Source: Actinorugispora endophytica | GTDB taxonomy: Bacteria; Actinomycetota; Actinomycetes; Streptosporangiales; Streptosporangiaceae | Reading direction: 5' to 3' | NCBI RefSeq assembly: GCF_004363075.1 | Contig: NZ_SNYN01000025.1 | Location: 1-64,000 of the forward strand | DNA length: 64,000 nucleotides | Shown: one piece after another, positions 17,244 to 26,789 of the stretch | How the letters are laid out: every line of letters starts with the position of its first letter | Numbering within the stretch: the stretch's first letter is position 1 | The notes under the pieces: model-generated | Database searches by the model: none | The model's input: only the letters and a program-made list of their open reading frames with translations | What the model was told of the DNA's origin: nothing | Program-made: the position numbers and the translations under genes

Positions 17244-19400
17244 GTGACGCCCGTGCGTGAGCCGTGGACTCCTTCCGACGACCCGGCGCTTCCCTCCGGT
17301 GGAACGGAGATCCTGGCCCAGAGCCTGCGCGAGACGCTGGAGGGCCTCGGGGTCTTCGCGGGCGGCATCTACCTGGTGTCCCCCGACGAGCCGACCCTCG
17401 TGCTGACGATGCTGGCGGGCTGGCCCCGGGACTTCGTCAAGCCCTGGGAACGCATGAGCCTGTCCTACCCGGGGCCCGTCTCCGACACGCTGCGCAACGA
17501 CAGCCCCACCTGGGTCCGGGACTCCAAGGAGTGGGTGCGCCGGTACCCGCACACCGCCGTGGCGATGCCGTACGAGTTCGCGATCGCCGCCTTCCCCGTC
17601 TCCGACGACACCACCGACTACGGGGTGCTGTTCGCCCTGTGGCCGGGCGCGCAGCCCGAGAAGCTCTCCCCCCACGACCACGACCACCTCCAGAAGTGCG
17701 CCGACCTGCTGGCGCGGCGTCTGGGCGCGGCCCCCGAACCGGTCCGCCCCGGCCCCGGACCGCTGTTCCTGCGCCCGGCCTTCGACGGCTCGGCCGAGGC
17801 GTTCGCGGCCCGGCTCCCCGAAGGGCTGTGCGCCCTGGACCTGCAGGGCCACCTCACCGTCGTCAACCCCGCGGGGGCCGAGCTGCTCGGCGAGAGCGCC
17901 GAGCGGCTGGTGGGAACCCACCCGTGGCGGGTGCTGCCCTGGCTGAACGACCCGGCGTACGAGGACCAGTACCGGGCCGCGGTGATCAGCCAGAAGCCCA
18001 CCTCGTTCGTGGCGCTGCGCCCGCCCGACCAGTGGCTGTCGTTTCGGCTGCACCCCGATCCGACCGGGATCACCGTGCGCATCGCCCCGGCCCGGCCCGC
18101 GCACGACGGACCGGCGGCCCCGGCCGACGACGCCGGGACCGACGCCCTCCCGGTCGAACCCGTCCGGCTCGGGGCGATCTACCACGTCGTGCAGCTCGCC
18201 GCCACACTCACCGCCGCGGTGGGGGTGCGGGACGTGGTGGACCTGGTCGCCGACCAGATCATGCCCGCCTTCGGCGGACAGGCCCTGGCGCTGCTGACCG
18301 CCGAGGACGGACGGCTGCGCGTCGCGGGCTCGCGCGGCTACCCGCCGCACGCCGTGCGGGCGCTGGACCGGACTCCGCTGACCGCGCAGACCCCGGGGAT
18401 CAAGACGCTGCTGGCCGGCGTGCCGAGCTTCTTCGAGTCGGCCGGGGAGCTGTACGAGGCCTATCCGCTGACGGGTTCGTCGTCCGGATCGGTCCTGCGC
18501 GGCACCATGTCGGCGTGGGCGTTCCTGCCGCTGATCGCCTCGGGCAAGCCGGTCGGCGTGTGCGTGCTGGCCTTCGAGCAGCCGCACGTGTTCACCCCGG
18601 AGGACCGCAACGTGCTCACCTCCCTGGGCGGACTGATCGCCCAGGCCCTGGAGCGCGCGCGCCTGTACGACTCCACCAACGAGCTGGCCCGCGGTCTCCA
18701 GTCCGCCCTGCTGCCCCACGCGCTGCCCCGCGTCCCCGGCCTGAACGCCGCCGCGCGCTACCTGCCGGGCACCAAGGGCATGGACATCGGCGGCGACTTC
18801 TACGACCTGATCCCGCTGGGCGAAGGCGCGATCGCCGCCGTGATCGGCGACGTCCAGGGCCACAACGTCACGGCCGCCGCGCTCATGGGCCAGGCGCGCA
18901 CCGCGGTGCGCGCCTACGCCGCCACCTCCGACGGCGACCCCGGGCAGGTCCTGGAGCGCGTCAACCGGCTCCTGACCGAACTGGACACCGGGCTCTTCGC
19001 CAGCTGCGTCTACCTGCACCTGGACCTGGCCGGCGGCGAGGCCCGCATCGCCCGCGCGGGGCACCCCCAGCCGCTCCTGCGCCACCCCGACGGCCGCACC
19101 GAGGTCCTGGACATCCCCGGCGGCCTCGTGCTGGGCGTCGAGGCCGACGCCCGGTACCCACACGTGCGGATCCCGCTGCCTCCCGACTCCGTCCTGGCCC
19201 TGTACACCGACGGGCTCATCGAGAAGCCCGGCATCGACCTGGACGACGCGCTGGCCGAACTGGCGGAGCGGCTCGCGCTCTTCGGCGACCAGTCCCTGGA
19301 GGGGCTCGCCGACATCCTGGCCCGTCCCGCCCGCCTGGCCGGGCACCGCGCCGACGACGTCGCGGTGCTTCTGCTGCGCCCCACCGCGGCCCGCCCCTGA
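17244..19400 (+). CDS. PP2C/SpoIIE phosphatase with GAF-PAS-GAF sensor region
   Basis: The 718-residue protein has an N-terminal GAF domain (about 15-160), a PAS domain (about 175-280, with CALDLQGHLTVVNPAGAELLG), a second GAF (about 320-465) and a C-terminal SpoIIE-type Ser/Thr phosphatase (about 500-715). Metal-binding motifs are intact: MDIGGDFYDLI, VIGDVQGHNVTAAA, YTDGLIEKPG and ADDVAVLLL. Relatives dephosphorylate anti-anti-sigma factors in partner-switching stress circuits. No STAS or RsbW partner is adjacent. The GTG at 17244 was chosen as the first in-frame start after the def-side promoter region; the GTG at 17253 is also possible. Confidence 0.92.
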   Translation: MTPVREPWTPSDDPALPSGGTEILAQSLRETLEGLGVFAGGIYLVSPDEPTLVLTMLAGWPRDFVKPWERMSLSYPGPVSDTLRNDSPTWVRDSKEWVRRYPHTAVAMPYEFAIAAFPVSDDTTDYGVLFALWPGAQPEKLSPHDHDHLQKCADLLARRLGAAPEPVRPGPGPLFLRPAFDGSAEAFAARLPEGLCALDLQGHLTVVNPAGAELLGESAERLVGTHPWRVLPWLNDPAYEDQYRAAVISQKPTSFVALRPPDQWLSFRLHPDPTGITVRIAPARPAHDGPAAPADDAGTDALPVEPVRLGAIYHVVQLAATLTAAVGVRDVVDLVADQIMPAFGGQALALLTAEDGRLRVAGSRGYPPHAVRALDRTPLTAQTPGIKTLLAGVPSFFESAGELYEAYPLTGSSSGSVLRGTMSAWAFLPLIASGKPVGVCVLAFEQPHVFTPEDRNVLTSLGGLIAQALERARLYDSTNELARGLQSALLPHALPRVPGLNAAARYLPGTKGMDIGGDFYDLIPLGEGAIAAVIGDVQGHNVTAAALMGQARTAVRAYAATSDGDPGQVLERVNRLLTELDTGLFASCVYLHLDLAGGEARIARAGHPQPLLRHPDGRTEVLDIPGGLVLGVEADARYPHVRIPLPPDSVLALYTDGLIEKPGIDLDDALAELAERLALFGDQSLEGLADILARPARLAGHRADDVAVLLLRPTAARP

Positions 19401-19497
19401 GCCGCGGCCCCGGTCCGTCCCGCCACGGAGACGCGCATCACACAGGTGGGATCATCGGTTCTCGGAAGAGAGGACGTCGAACAGGGGTTTCCCTACC

Positions 19498-20724
19498 GTG
19501 CCCTCTCTCACCACCGCCCCACGCCCCCCGTCGGCCGCCCTGGCCGTGCTCGCCCTCGCCATCGGCGGGTTCGGCATCGGAACCACCGAGTTCGTGGCCA
19601 TGGGCATCCTGCCCGAGGTCGCCGCGGACTTCGACGCGTCGATCCCCGCCGCCGGATACATGATCTCCGGATACGCCCTGGGCGTGGTGGTGGGCGCACC
19701 GCTGCTGACCGCGCTCGGCGCGCGCGTCGACCGCAAGGCTCTGCTGATCGCGCTGATGGCGATGTTCACCCTCGGCAACGTCGCCGCGGCCCTCGCGCCC
19801 ACCTTCTCGACCCTGATGGCCGCCCGCGTGTTCACCGGCCTGCCGCACGGCACCTTCTTCGGCATCGGTTCGGTGGTGGCGGCCGGGCTGGTCCCCGCCC
19901 ACAAGCGCGCCCAGGCCATCTCCATGATGATGGTGGGGTTGAGCGTCGCCAACATCATCGGGGTCCCGCTGGCGACCGCGGCCGCCCAGACCGTCGGCTG
20001 GCGCAGCACCTACTGGATGGTGACCGCCGTGGGCCTGGTGACGCTCGTCGCGCTGGCCGCGTTCGTGCCCCGCACCCCCACCTCGCCGCACACCACGATG
20101 CGCTCGGAGCTGGGCGCCCTCAAGCGCCCCCAGGTGTGGCTGGCGCTGGCCACCGGCGCGGTCGGCTTCGGCGGCATGTTCGCCTCCTACAGCTACATCG
20201 CGCCGATGATGACCGAGGTCGCCGGGCTGGAGGCCGCGGCGGTGCCCCTGGTGCTCGCCGTGTACGGCGTGGGCATGACCGCGGGCAACCTGCTGGGCGG
20301 GCGGCTCGCCGACTACCGGCTGATGGCCAGCATGTACGGGTCGCTGGCGGCGATCATCGTCCTGCTCGCCCTCTTCTTCGTCACCGCGCACCACCCCGTC
20401 ACGGCGGTGGCCACGGTGTTCGGCGTGGGCCTGGCGGGAAGCGCGCTCGTCCCCGCCCTGCAGACCCGGCTGATCGACGTGGCCCCGGGCGCGCCGTCCC
20501 TGGCCGCGGCCCTGAACCACTCGGCGCTGAACCTGGCCAACGCCTCGGGCGCGTGGCTGGGCGGCCTGGTGATCGCCGCCGGGTACGGCTACACCTCGCC
20601 CAACCTGGTGGGCGCGGTCCTGGCGGTGCTGGGGCTGGGGCTGATCGTCGCCTCGGGCCTGCTGGACCGGCGCGCCCCCGCCGCGGCCGGCCCCCGCGCA
20701 CCGGTCCCGTCCGCCGCCCCGTAG
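19498..20724 (+). CDS. MFS transporter, DHA1/AraJ-like
   Basis: The 408-residue integral membrane protein has about 12 hydrophobic segments. GGFGIGTTEFVAMGILPEVA in the first segment is the signature of the AraJ/DHA1 sugar-or-drug efflux group, and the loop motif ARVDRKALL follows TM2. It probably exports small organic compounds using the proton gradient; the substrate is unknown. It is a single gene, 97 bases after the phosphatase. Confidence 0.9.
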   Translation: MPSLTTAPRPPSAALAVLALAIGGFGIGTTEFVAMGILPEVAADFDASIPAAGYMISGYALGVVVGAPLLTALGARVDRKALLIALMAMFTLGNVAAALAPTFSTLMAARVFTGLPHGTFFGIGSVVAAGLVPAHKRAQAISMMMVGLSVANIIGVPLATAAAQTVGWRSTYWMVTAVGLVTLVALAAFVPRTPTSPHTTMRSELGALKRPQVWLALATGAVGFGGMFASYSYIAPMMTEVAGLEAAAVPLVLAVYGVGMTAGNLLGGRLADYRLMASMYGSLAAIIVLLALFFVTAHHPVTAVATVFGVGLAGSALVPALQTRLIDVAPGAPSLAAALNHSALNLANASGAWLGGLVIAAGYGYTSPNLVGAVLAVLGLGLIVASGLLDRRAPAAAGPRAPVPSAAP

Positions 20725-20745
20725 TGCCCGGTCCCGAGGCGCGGC

Positions 20746-22536
20746 CTACGACCGGGCCTCCCCTCCGGGGAAGCTCCGCGCGTCGTCGTCGTGGTCGGGG
20801 TCGTGGCGGGTCGGCTCGGCGGGCAGGGTGTAGCGCTCGTCCACCAGCCGCGCGACCTCGTCCCGGCTGTCGGCGGCTGCGCGGTCCTCGTCGTCCTCGA
20901 CCCCGCGCACCAGGTCGGCGAGCTCGGCGTCGCCCACCGCCTCGCGCAGCCACCGCGAGTAGTCGTGGCGGCGCAGGTGGTGCGTCCAGGTGTCGTCGTC
21001 CACCCCGTCCGCCAGTTCGAGGAACGAGTGCAGGTTGCGGGCGCGCAGCCGCAGCCGCCCCTCCGGGCCGGTGAAGTAGAAGCTCTTGTCCGGGGACATG
21101 GTGCCCGTGGCGTACTTGCGGCGGTGCCGGGTCCGGTGCGCCTCCCCCGGCGCCAGGAGGACCCTTTCCGCCTTCTCCTCCCCGACCCGCCACACGGCGA
21201 TGTCCGAGACGATGGAGCCCTGCCTCTCGTCGGTCCCGGGCGCCTCGCCCAGCGCGGGCGCCGTCCTGCCCGTGGCCGAGGCGAACGCGTCCAGGGTGTC
21301 GCCGGGCTCGTCGCCGACCGCGACGACGGTGTCGACCAGCTCCAGCGCCAGCGGGCTCAGCGTCTCGGGGTGCACGGTGACCATCATCAGGCTGCCCACG
21401 TCCGTCGGGACGCCGACCGGCAGCTGCGCCAGTTCCACCGGCATCAGGTGGTGGGCCTCGTCCACCACGACCCAGTCGGGGTGGCCGAGTTCGGCGCGCA
21501 ACCCCACCAGCCTGGGCAGCAGGTCGGCGAAGAACGCGGGCCGGTCCCGCAGCGGGACCGCGAGCAGGTTCACGGCCACGCTCTGGCCCGGGTCGCGCAG
21601 CGCCCCCAGCACCTCGTCGACCGACGGCCCCCGCGTGGGGTCGCCGAACACCGTCACCCCGCCGAAGTCCGCGTAGTCGCCCTCGGGGTCGATCACGCAG
21701 TACTGGTACCCGGCCTCGCCCAGCCGCTCCAGCAGCGCGGTGGCGGCCGTGGACTTGCCGCTTCCCGAGGGTCCCGCCACCACCACCGACGTTCCGTACG
21801 GCGCGATCGCGGACGGCCGCTCCCCCGCCGTGCCGAAGTGCAGGTCGTGGCGGCTCGTGGACACCTCGGCCAGATCGGACTCCAGCAGCGAGGCGGCCAG
21901 CGCCGCCACGCCCCGTCCGCGCGGCTCGGTGAGCACCAGGTCGCTGTGCTCCTTGACCGAGTCCAGGGCGTTGGCCACGGCCACCGCGCACTCGCACATG
22001 GACAGCATCGCGTGGTCGTTCTCGGCGTCTCCCACGGCGACCGTCGAGTGCGGCGACATCTCCAGGCGGCGCAGCGCCTCGGCGAGCCCGGACGCCTTGT
22101 TCACCCCCGGCGGCAGCACCATCACCGCGCCCTTGTTGTACACCACCTGCATCTCCATGCCCAGCTCGCGGATCGCGTCCAGGACCGCGCGGTCGTGCGG
22201 TTCGCGGGTGGCGACGATCACCGAGCCCACCCCCAGCGGCCGCACGCCCTGGGCGCGCAGCCGCTCCACGAACGCCTCGGGCGGCGCGTCGGCGAGCGGT
22301 CTGCGGTCGCGCCGCGCGGGGTCGTACACGACGCCCCCGTTCTCGGCCACGACCATGTCGAACAGGTCGACGTGCGTGAACACCCGCAGCAGGTCGTCGA
22401 GTTCCCGCCCCGTGACCAGGACCAGGCGCCGACCGGAGCGCGACAGGCGCTCCAGCGCGGTCACGGTCTCCTCCTCCACCCGCCCCTCGTGCGCGATCGT
22501 CTCGTCGAAGTCGCAGGCCAGCACGTGGTACCGCAT
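20746..22536 (-). CDS. HAD-IIB phosphatase fused to HerA/VirB4-like ATPase
   Basis: The 596-residue fusion has an N-terminal Cof-type HAD domain (about 1-215: nucleophile DFDETI at 9-14, LVTGRE near 40, and GDAENDHAML near 168) joined to a P-loop ATPase domain (Walker A GPSGSGKST near 253, Walker B VVVDEAHHLMP near 358). The last 150 residues are charged, with an SFYFTGPEGRLRLRARNL motif. HAD-IIB enzymes dephosphorylate sugar phosphates; HerA-like ATPases move DNA or protein. Both active sites look complete. The substrate and purpose of the fusion are unknown. Confidence 0.88.
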   Translation of the reverse strand: MRYHVLACDFDETIAHEGRVEEETVTALERLSRSGRRLVLVTGRELDDLLRVFTHVDLFDMVVAENGGVVYDPARRDRRPLADAPPEAFVERLRAQGVRPLGVGSVIVATREPHDRAVLDAIRELGMEMQVVYNKGAVMVLPPGVNKASGLAEALRRLEMSPHSTVAVGDAENDHAMLSMCECAVAVANALDSVKEHSDLVLTEPRGRGVAALAASLLESDLAEVSTSRHDLHFGTAGERPSAIAPYGTSVVVAGPSGSGKSTAATALLERLGEAGYQYCVIDPEGDYADFGGVTVFGDPTRGPSVDEVLGALRDPGQSVAVNLLAVPLRDRPAFFADLLPRLVGLRAELGHPDWVVVDEAHHLMPVELAQLPVGVPTDVGSLMMVTVHPETLSPLALELVDTVVAVGDEPGDTLDAFASATGRTAPALGEAPGTDERQGSIVSDIAVWRVGEEKAERVLLAPGEAHRTRHRRKYATGTMSPDKSFYFTGPEGRLRLRARNLHSFLELADGVDDDTWTHHLRRHDYSRWLREAVGDAELADLVRGVEDDEDRAAADSRDEVARLVDERYTLPAEPTRHDPDHDDDARSFPGGEARS

Positions 22537-23203
22537 CCCTCACCTCCAGCGCGGCCGCGGGCGCGGCCTCTCCCGCCCAGCCACTGACCCGGCGCGGCCG
22601 TTTCACACGTTCGGCGGGACGCTAGCGCCGGGCGTGGCGGATCCGGCGGCCCAGGAGCGCGGCGGCCAGCAGGGCGGCGCCGCCCGCCAGGACCAGGGGT
22701 GCGCGACCCTCCCCGGGAGCGGGGTGGCGCCTTTCACAGGGCGCGCGAAACCCCCTCCGACACGGCGGTTACGCGGACGTGTGGCAGGTCACGGTTTCAG
22801 CACTCCGCGACCCGGACTAATCTCGCTGGTCAGGGGGTTCAACCTCGCGTAGCCCCCAGGTCGCGTCCGTCCGTGCGTCCCGTCTCCACGATCGCCGGGC
22901 GGAACCCCTGCCACGTCGGCACCACCCCGGTCTCCCCGGGGTGCGTCTTCCGGACCGCTCCCGGATTCGTGGGCGATCGTCCACGCGGTTCTCCGCGAGA
23001 CAGTCCGCGAAGAACACCCGGTCTCGTCCGTTCGGGCGGTCCGGCGCAACGAACCGGGAGACACCTCCCGGAGCGGTCCACGCGGATCGCCGACGGTCAC
23101 CTGGACCAGGCCCCTGAGCCGGGCCACAACCCCTGCGCCCCGCGGTGTGACATGCCGGAGCGCTTTTCCCGCCCTGTCGTCTCCTTCGACATGCCCACGG
23201 AGT
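22537..23203. other. Intergenic region without a recognisable gene
   Basis: This 667-base gap separates the divergent HAD-ATPase and Bcr/CflA genes. On the minus strand 22623-22706 reads LVLAGGAALLAAALLGRRIRHARR and a stop, like the last membrane helix and basic tail of a lost protein, but there is no start codon before an upstream in-frame TAA. The remainder contains short G/C-rich inverted repeats only. Promoters for the flanking genes must lie here. Confidence 0.5.
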
Positions 23204-24502
23204 ATGCAGTTGTCCCTCACCGCCCTGCGCCCGCGTCCGTCCGCCGCGCGCACCGCTTCCGCCGCTCCGGCCCCCGGGCGCAAGCCCCGTTCGTCGGTCG
23301 TGCTGCTGGTGTTCGTGCTCGGTCTGCTCTCGGCCACCAGTTCGCTGGCCACCGACCTGTACCTGCCCGCCTTTCCCAGCATCGCCGCCGACCTGGGCGC
23401 CACCCAGTCCCAGGTCCAGCTGACCCTGACCGCGATCATGATCGGCCTGGCCGTGGGCCAGCTCGCGATCGGCCCCATGAGCGACCGCTGGGGGCGGCGC
23501 GGCCCGCTGCTCGTCGGCGTCGCCGTGTTCACCCTGTCCTCGCTGGCGTGCGCCGTGGCCCCGTCCGTCGAGGCGCTCAGCGTGCTGCGGTTCGTCCAGG
23601 GACTGGCCGCCGCCGCGGGCGCGGTGATCTCCCGCGCGGTGGTGCGCGACACCTTCGACGGCGACGACGGCGCCCGCTTCTTCTCCCGCCTGGTGCTGCT
23701 CGTGGGCCTGGCCCCGATGCTGGGCCCGATGCTGGGCGGGCAGCTGCTGCTGGTGGGGTCGTGGCGGCTGATCTTCGTCGCGCTCGCCGTGGCGGGCCTG
23801 GTGAACCTGGCGTTCGTGTTCTTCGGGCTGCCCGAGACCCTCTCCCGCGAGCAGCGCGGACAGCGCGGACAGCGGGGCCGCGGGTCCCTGCGCGTCCTGG
23901 TCCGCCTGCTGCTCGACGTCCGTTTCATCGCCCCGTCCCTGATCATGGCGCTGAGCTTCGCCATGACGTTCACCTACATCTCCGCGTTCTCCTTCGTCTC
24001 CCACGACGAGTTCGGCACCACCCCCCAGCAGTTCAGCCTCATCTTCGGGGTCAACTCCCTGGGCATGGTCCTGGGGAACCAGGTCAACGCCGCGCTCATC
24101 GGCAGGATGGACACCTCCCGCCGCCTCCTGGCCGGCCTGGTCGGCAGCCTCGCCTCCGTCGGGGTACTGGCGGCGCTCGCCCTGACCGGCGGAGCGAGCC
24201 TGGTCTCGGTCACCGCCGTGCTGTTCGTGATGATGTTCTGCACCGGCCTGATCTCGCCCAACGCCACCACCCTGGCGATCGCCGGCCAGCCCGCGTCGGT
24301 GGCGGGCGCCGGGTCCGCGCTCCTGGGCACCCTGCAGTTCGCGATCGGCGGCGGCCTCGCGGCGGTCACCGGCATGGGTGAGGGCGGCCAGGCCAGCATC
24401 GTCAGCATGTCCGGGGTGATGCTCGCCACCGCGGCGGCGGCCCTGGCCGTGTTCGTCGTCCAGGCGTACCTGGGCTCGGCCCGCCGCTCCGCGCGGGTCT
24501 GA
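23204..24502 (+). CDS. Bcr/CflA-type multidrug MFS exporter
   Basis: The protein (432 residues from ATG 23204) has 12 predicted membrane segments. ATDLYLPAFPSIAADLGA in TM1 and GPMSDRWGRRGPLL after TM2 are diagnostic of the Bcr/CflA family, drug:H+ antiporters. The C-terminal half has SPNATTLAIAGQPASVAGAGSALLG, also typical. A GTG at 23147 would extend it by 19 residues; neither start has a well-spaced ribosome site, so the start is uncertain. A close paralogue lies at 43500-44786 on the other strand. Confidence 0.9.
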   Translation: MQLSLTALRPRPSAARTASAAPAPGRKPRSSVVLLVFVLGLLSATSSLATDLYLPAFPSIAADLGATQSQVQLTLTAIMIGLAVGQLAIGPMSDRWGRRGPLLVGVAVFTLSSLACAVAPSVEALSVLRFVQGLAAAAGAVISRAVVRDTFDGDDGARFFSRLVLLVGLAPMLGPMLGGQLLLVGSWRLIFVALAVAGLVNLAFVFFGLPETLSREQRGQRGQRGRGSLRVLVRLLLDVRFIAPSLIMALSFAMTFTYISAFSFVSHDEFGTTPQQFSLIFGVNSLGMVLGNQVNAALIGRMDTSRRLLAGLVGSLASVGVLAALALTGGASLVSVTAVLFVMMFCTGLISPNATTLAIAGQPASVAGAGSALLGTLQFAIGGGLAAVTGMGEGGQASIVSMSGVMLATAAAALAVFVVQAYLGSARRSARV

Positions 24503-24524
24503 CGGCGGGCCTCCCGTCCGTCAG
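24499..24524. terminator. Bidirectional hairpin between convergent genes
   Basis: Arms CTGACGG (24499-24505) and CCGTCAG (24518-24524), with an inner GGG/CCC, overlap the stop codons of both converging genes, so the hairpin can end transcription from either side. Confidence 0.6.
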
Positions 24525-25642
24525 CCCCGCGCCGGTTCCGGCCCCGCGGTGAACACCGCCTGCACCACGTGGCGGCGGTGCCGGGCCACCTCGGTCATCA
24601 GGCGCGGCGCCTCGCTCAGCGGCACCACATCGGTGACCAGGTGCTCGCGCACCCGGTCCCCCTTCGCCACCAGCAGCTCCACGGTCTCCACCGAGAGACG
24701 CTCCCTGTCCCACAGGTGCGCCATCCCGCGCGGCACCCTGCCGATCTGGGCGCACCGGATGGCCAGCCCGTTGTGGTGGAACTCCTCCCCCAGGCGCACC
24801 GACGCGGCCGCGTCGGTGTAGAACGCCAGGTCGATCACCGCCCCCTGCGGCCGCAGCACGCGCAGTGCCGCGGCCAGGAAGCGCGACCGGCCCCGGCACT
24901 GGAAGACCACGTCGGCCCCGTGGTCGCCCGCCCCGTGCCGCCAGCGCTCCTTGAGCACCGGCGCCGCGTCACCGGCGTCCATGTCCAGGGTGTCCAGCCC
25001 CAGCCGGCGGCACACCTCCAGGCGCTCGGGGGTGGCGTCCAGCACGACGACCTCGGCGGCGCCGTGGTGGACGGCGAACAGCGCGGTCAGCACCCCGACC
25101 ACGCCCGCGCCCAGTACCGCGACCCGCCGCCCGGCCACACCGTCGCCCAGCGCCCGCACATCGGGGCCGCACACCTCGGCGGCGGCGTGCAGGAGTCCGT
25201 TCGCGCAGATCGGCCCCATGTGGGCGACGTACACGCCCAGCAGCGGGTCCAGGTCGTCGCCCAGCACCACGAACCGGTCGACGCGGGGGTCGGCCACGTA
25301 CCCGGTCCGGTGCCCGTACGCCATCGCCACGGTCTCGCCCTCGGCCACAGCGCGGGTGCGCGTGCGCACCACCCGTCCCACCTGCATGTACCCCAGTCGC
25401 CGGACCGGGTACACGGGGGTCCGGGGCTCCCCGGTGAACAGGCCCAGGCCGCCGTCCCAGCCCCCGGTCAGCGCCGGGTTGGTGCCGTTCAGGAACGTCA
25501 GCTCCGTCCCCGCGGACAGCCCGCTGTACATCGTCCGCACCTCGAAGCGGCCCTCTCCCAGCGGCGGAGCCTCCTCCCGGACCAGTTCGACCCGCCCCGG
25601 CCCGGTCACCCACAGCGCCTCGTACCCGCCCCCGCCGCTCAC
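24521..25642 (-). CDS. Zinc-type alcohol dehydrogenase-like oxidoreductase (MDR superfamily)
   Basis: The 373-residue medium-chain dehydrogenase/reductase has a GroES-like N-terminal half (SGLSAGTELTFL near 40) and a Rossmann half with the cofactor motif VAVLGAGVVGVLTALFA near 175. The usual zinc ligands of alcohol dehydrogenases are not obvious, as in the threonine-dehydrogenase-like members that act on sugar derivatives. The GTG start overlaps the stop of the upstream Gfo/Idh gene (GTGA). Together they look like a two-step oxidation or epimerisation of a sugar or cyclitol (inference). Confidence 0.85.
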   Translation of the reverse strand: MSGGGGYEALWVTGPGRVELVREEAPPLGEGRFEVRTMYSGLSAGTELTFLNGTNPALTGGWDGGLGLFTGEPRTPVYPVRRLGYMQVGRVVRTRTRAVAEGETVAMAYGHRTGYVADPRVDRFVVLGDDLDPLLGVYVAHMGPICANGLLHAAAEVCGPDVRALGDGVAGRRVAVLGAGVVGVLTALFAVHHGAAEVVVLDATPERLEVCRRLGLDTLDMDAGDAAPVLKERWRHGAGDHGADVVFQCRGRSRFLAAALRVLRPQGAVIDLAFYTDAAASVRLGEEFHHNGLAIRCAQIGRVPRGMAHLWDRERLSVETVELLVAKGDRVREHLVTDVVPLSEAPRLMTEVARHRRHVVQAVFTAGPEPARG

Positions 25643-26613
25643 TCCGCCCTCACCTCGACCGGACCGCCCGTGGCCGCCGACTCCGCGATGGCGCACGCCA
25701 CCCGATGGGTGCGCAGCGCCTCGGCGTAGTCGGTGCGCACGTCCGAGCCCACCCCGCGCACCGCGTCCACGAACGCCCGGTCCACCCGCGTCCTGGCGTC
25801 CCCCGTGTCCGCGACGTGCTCGGGGTCCGCGCCGGTGTACACGTCCAGCCGCTCCTCCGACACCTCCAGGACCATGCCCTGGGCGTACACCTCCAGGCCC
25901 GCGCGGTGCTTCCACGCCAGCAGGCAGGTCGCGGCCAGGCTGCCCACCGCCCCGTCCGCGAAGCGCAGGGCCGCGGTCGTGGCGGCGGCCACATCCGCGT
26001 CCGGCACTCCCGCCGCCTTGGCCGCGGACTCCAGCGCCCACACCTCCACCACCTCGCCCGCCAGCAGCCGCGCGGTGTCGATGACGTGCGCGGCTTGCTC
26101 GACGATCTGCCCGCCCGAACCGTCCAGGCGCGCCCACCAGCCCACCGGCGGGACCTTGTCCAGCCAGTACCCCAGCACCATGCGCACGCCGCGCCCCTCC
26201 AGCAGCTCACGGGCCCGCTCGATACCGCTCAGGTACCGCCACTGGTGGCCGACCGCGGTCAGGAGGCCCCGCTCGCGGACCCCCGCCGCGATGTCCTCGG
26301 CCAGCGCGAGGTCCAGAGCCAGGGGCTTCTCCACGAAGAACGGCAGCCCCGCCTCCAGCGCGGCCTTCTCCGGCGCCCCGTGCGCGAACGGCGGCACGCA
26401 GATGTACACCGCGTCCAGTGCCTCTCCCGACAGCATCGCGAGGTGGTCCGGGTAGGCGCGTGCCCCCAGACGCCCGGCCAGCGCCCCGGCGCGCAGCGGA
26501 TCGGTGTCGGCGACCGCCGCCACGCGCACGTCCCCGAACCCCGCCAGCACCCCCGCGTGCCGCGCCGCGACGCCGCCCGCGCCGATGATCCCGACCGCGC
26601 ACTCGCTTTCCAC
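25639..26613 (-). CDS. Gfo/Idh/MocA-family oxidoreductase
   Basis: The 324-residue NAD(P)-dependent enzyme shows the N-terminal dinucleotide motif GIIGAGGVAARHAGVL (about 8-23), the EKPLALD motif near 95 (the catalytic-lysine region) and the alpha/beta C-terminal domain. It oxidises or reduces a sugar, inositol or related ring; specificity cannot be deduced. The start is GTG 26613. It is the first gene of the operon with the MDR dehydrogenase and is divergent from the GpgS gene. Confidence 0.9.
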   Translation of the reverse strand: MESECAVGIIGAGGVAARHAGVLAGFGDVRVAAVADTDPLRAGALAGRLGARAYPDHLAMLSGEALDAVYICVPPFAHGAPEKAALEAGLPFFVEKPLALDLALAEDIAAGVRERGLLTAVGHQWRYLSGIERARELLEGRGVRMVLGYWLDKVPPVGWWARLDGSGGQIVEQAAHVIDTARLLAGEVVEVWALESAAKAAGVPDADVAAATTAALRFADGAVGSLAATCLLAWKHRAGLEVYAQGMVLEVSEERLDVYTGADPEHVADTGDARTRVDRAFVDAVRGVGSDVRTDYAEALRTHRVACAIAESAATGGPVEVRAE

Positions 26614-26789
26614 GCGCGACCCACTGCCGCGAAGGAACCGGATTAAACCGGCTGCTTGATGTTCATAACGGATGTTCCCGGTTAGGGGGGCGCGCGTACG
26701 ACCAGCGGCGGAACGGTCCGTTACGCCGCCTGGCCGCCCAGCGCACCCGCGCGACGGCCCGGCTCCTGCCGCAACCGAAGGAGTTGCTG

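Noticed and set aside
22623-22706. Membrane-helix-like tail LVLAGGAALLAAALLGRRIRHARR on the minus strand
   Set aside because: An in-frame TAA lies upstream without any start codon between, so it cannot be a gene; at most a remnant.
26644-26690. Possible operator AACCGG/CCGGTT before gpgS
   Set aside because: The arms are only 6 bases with a 26-base gap, which is expected by chance in this composition.
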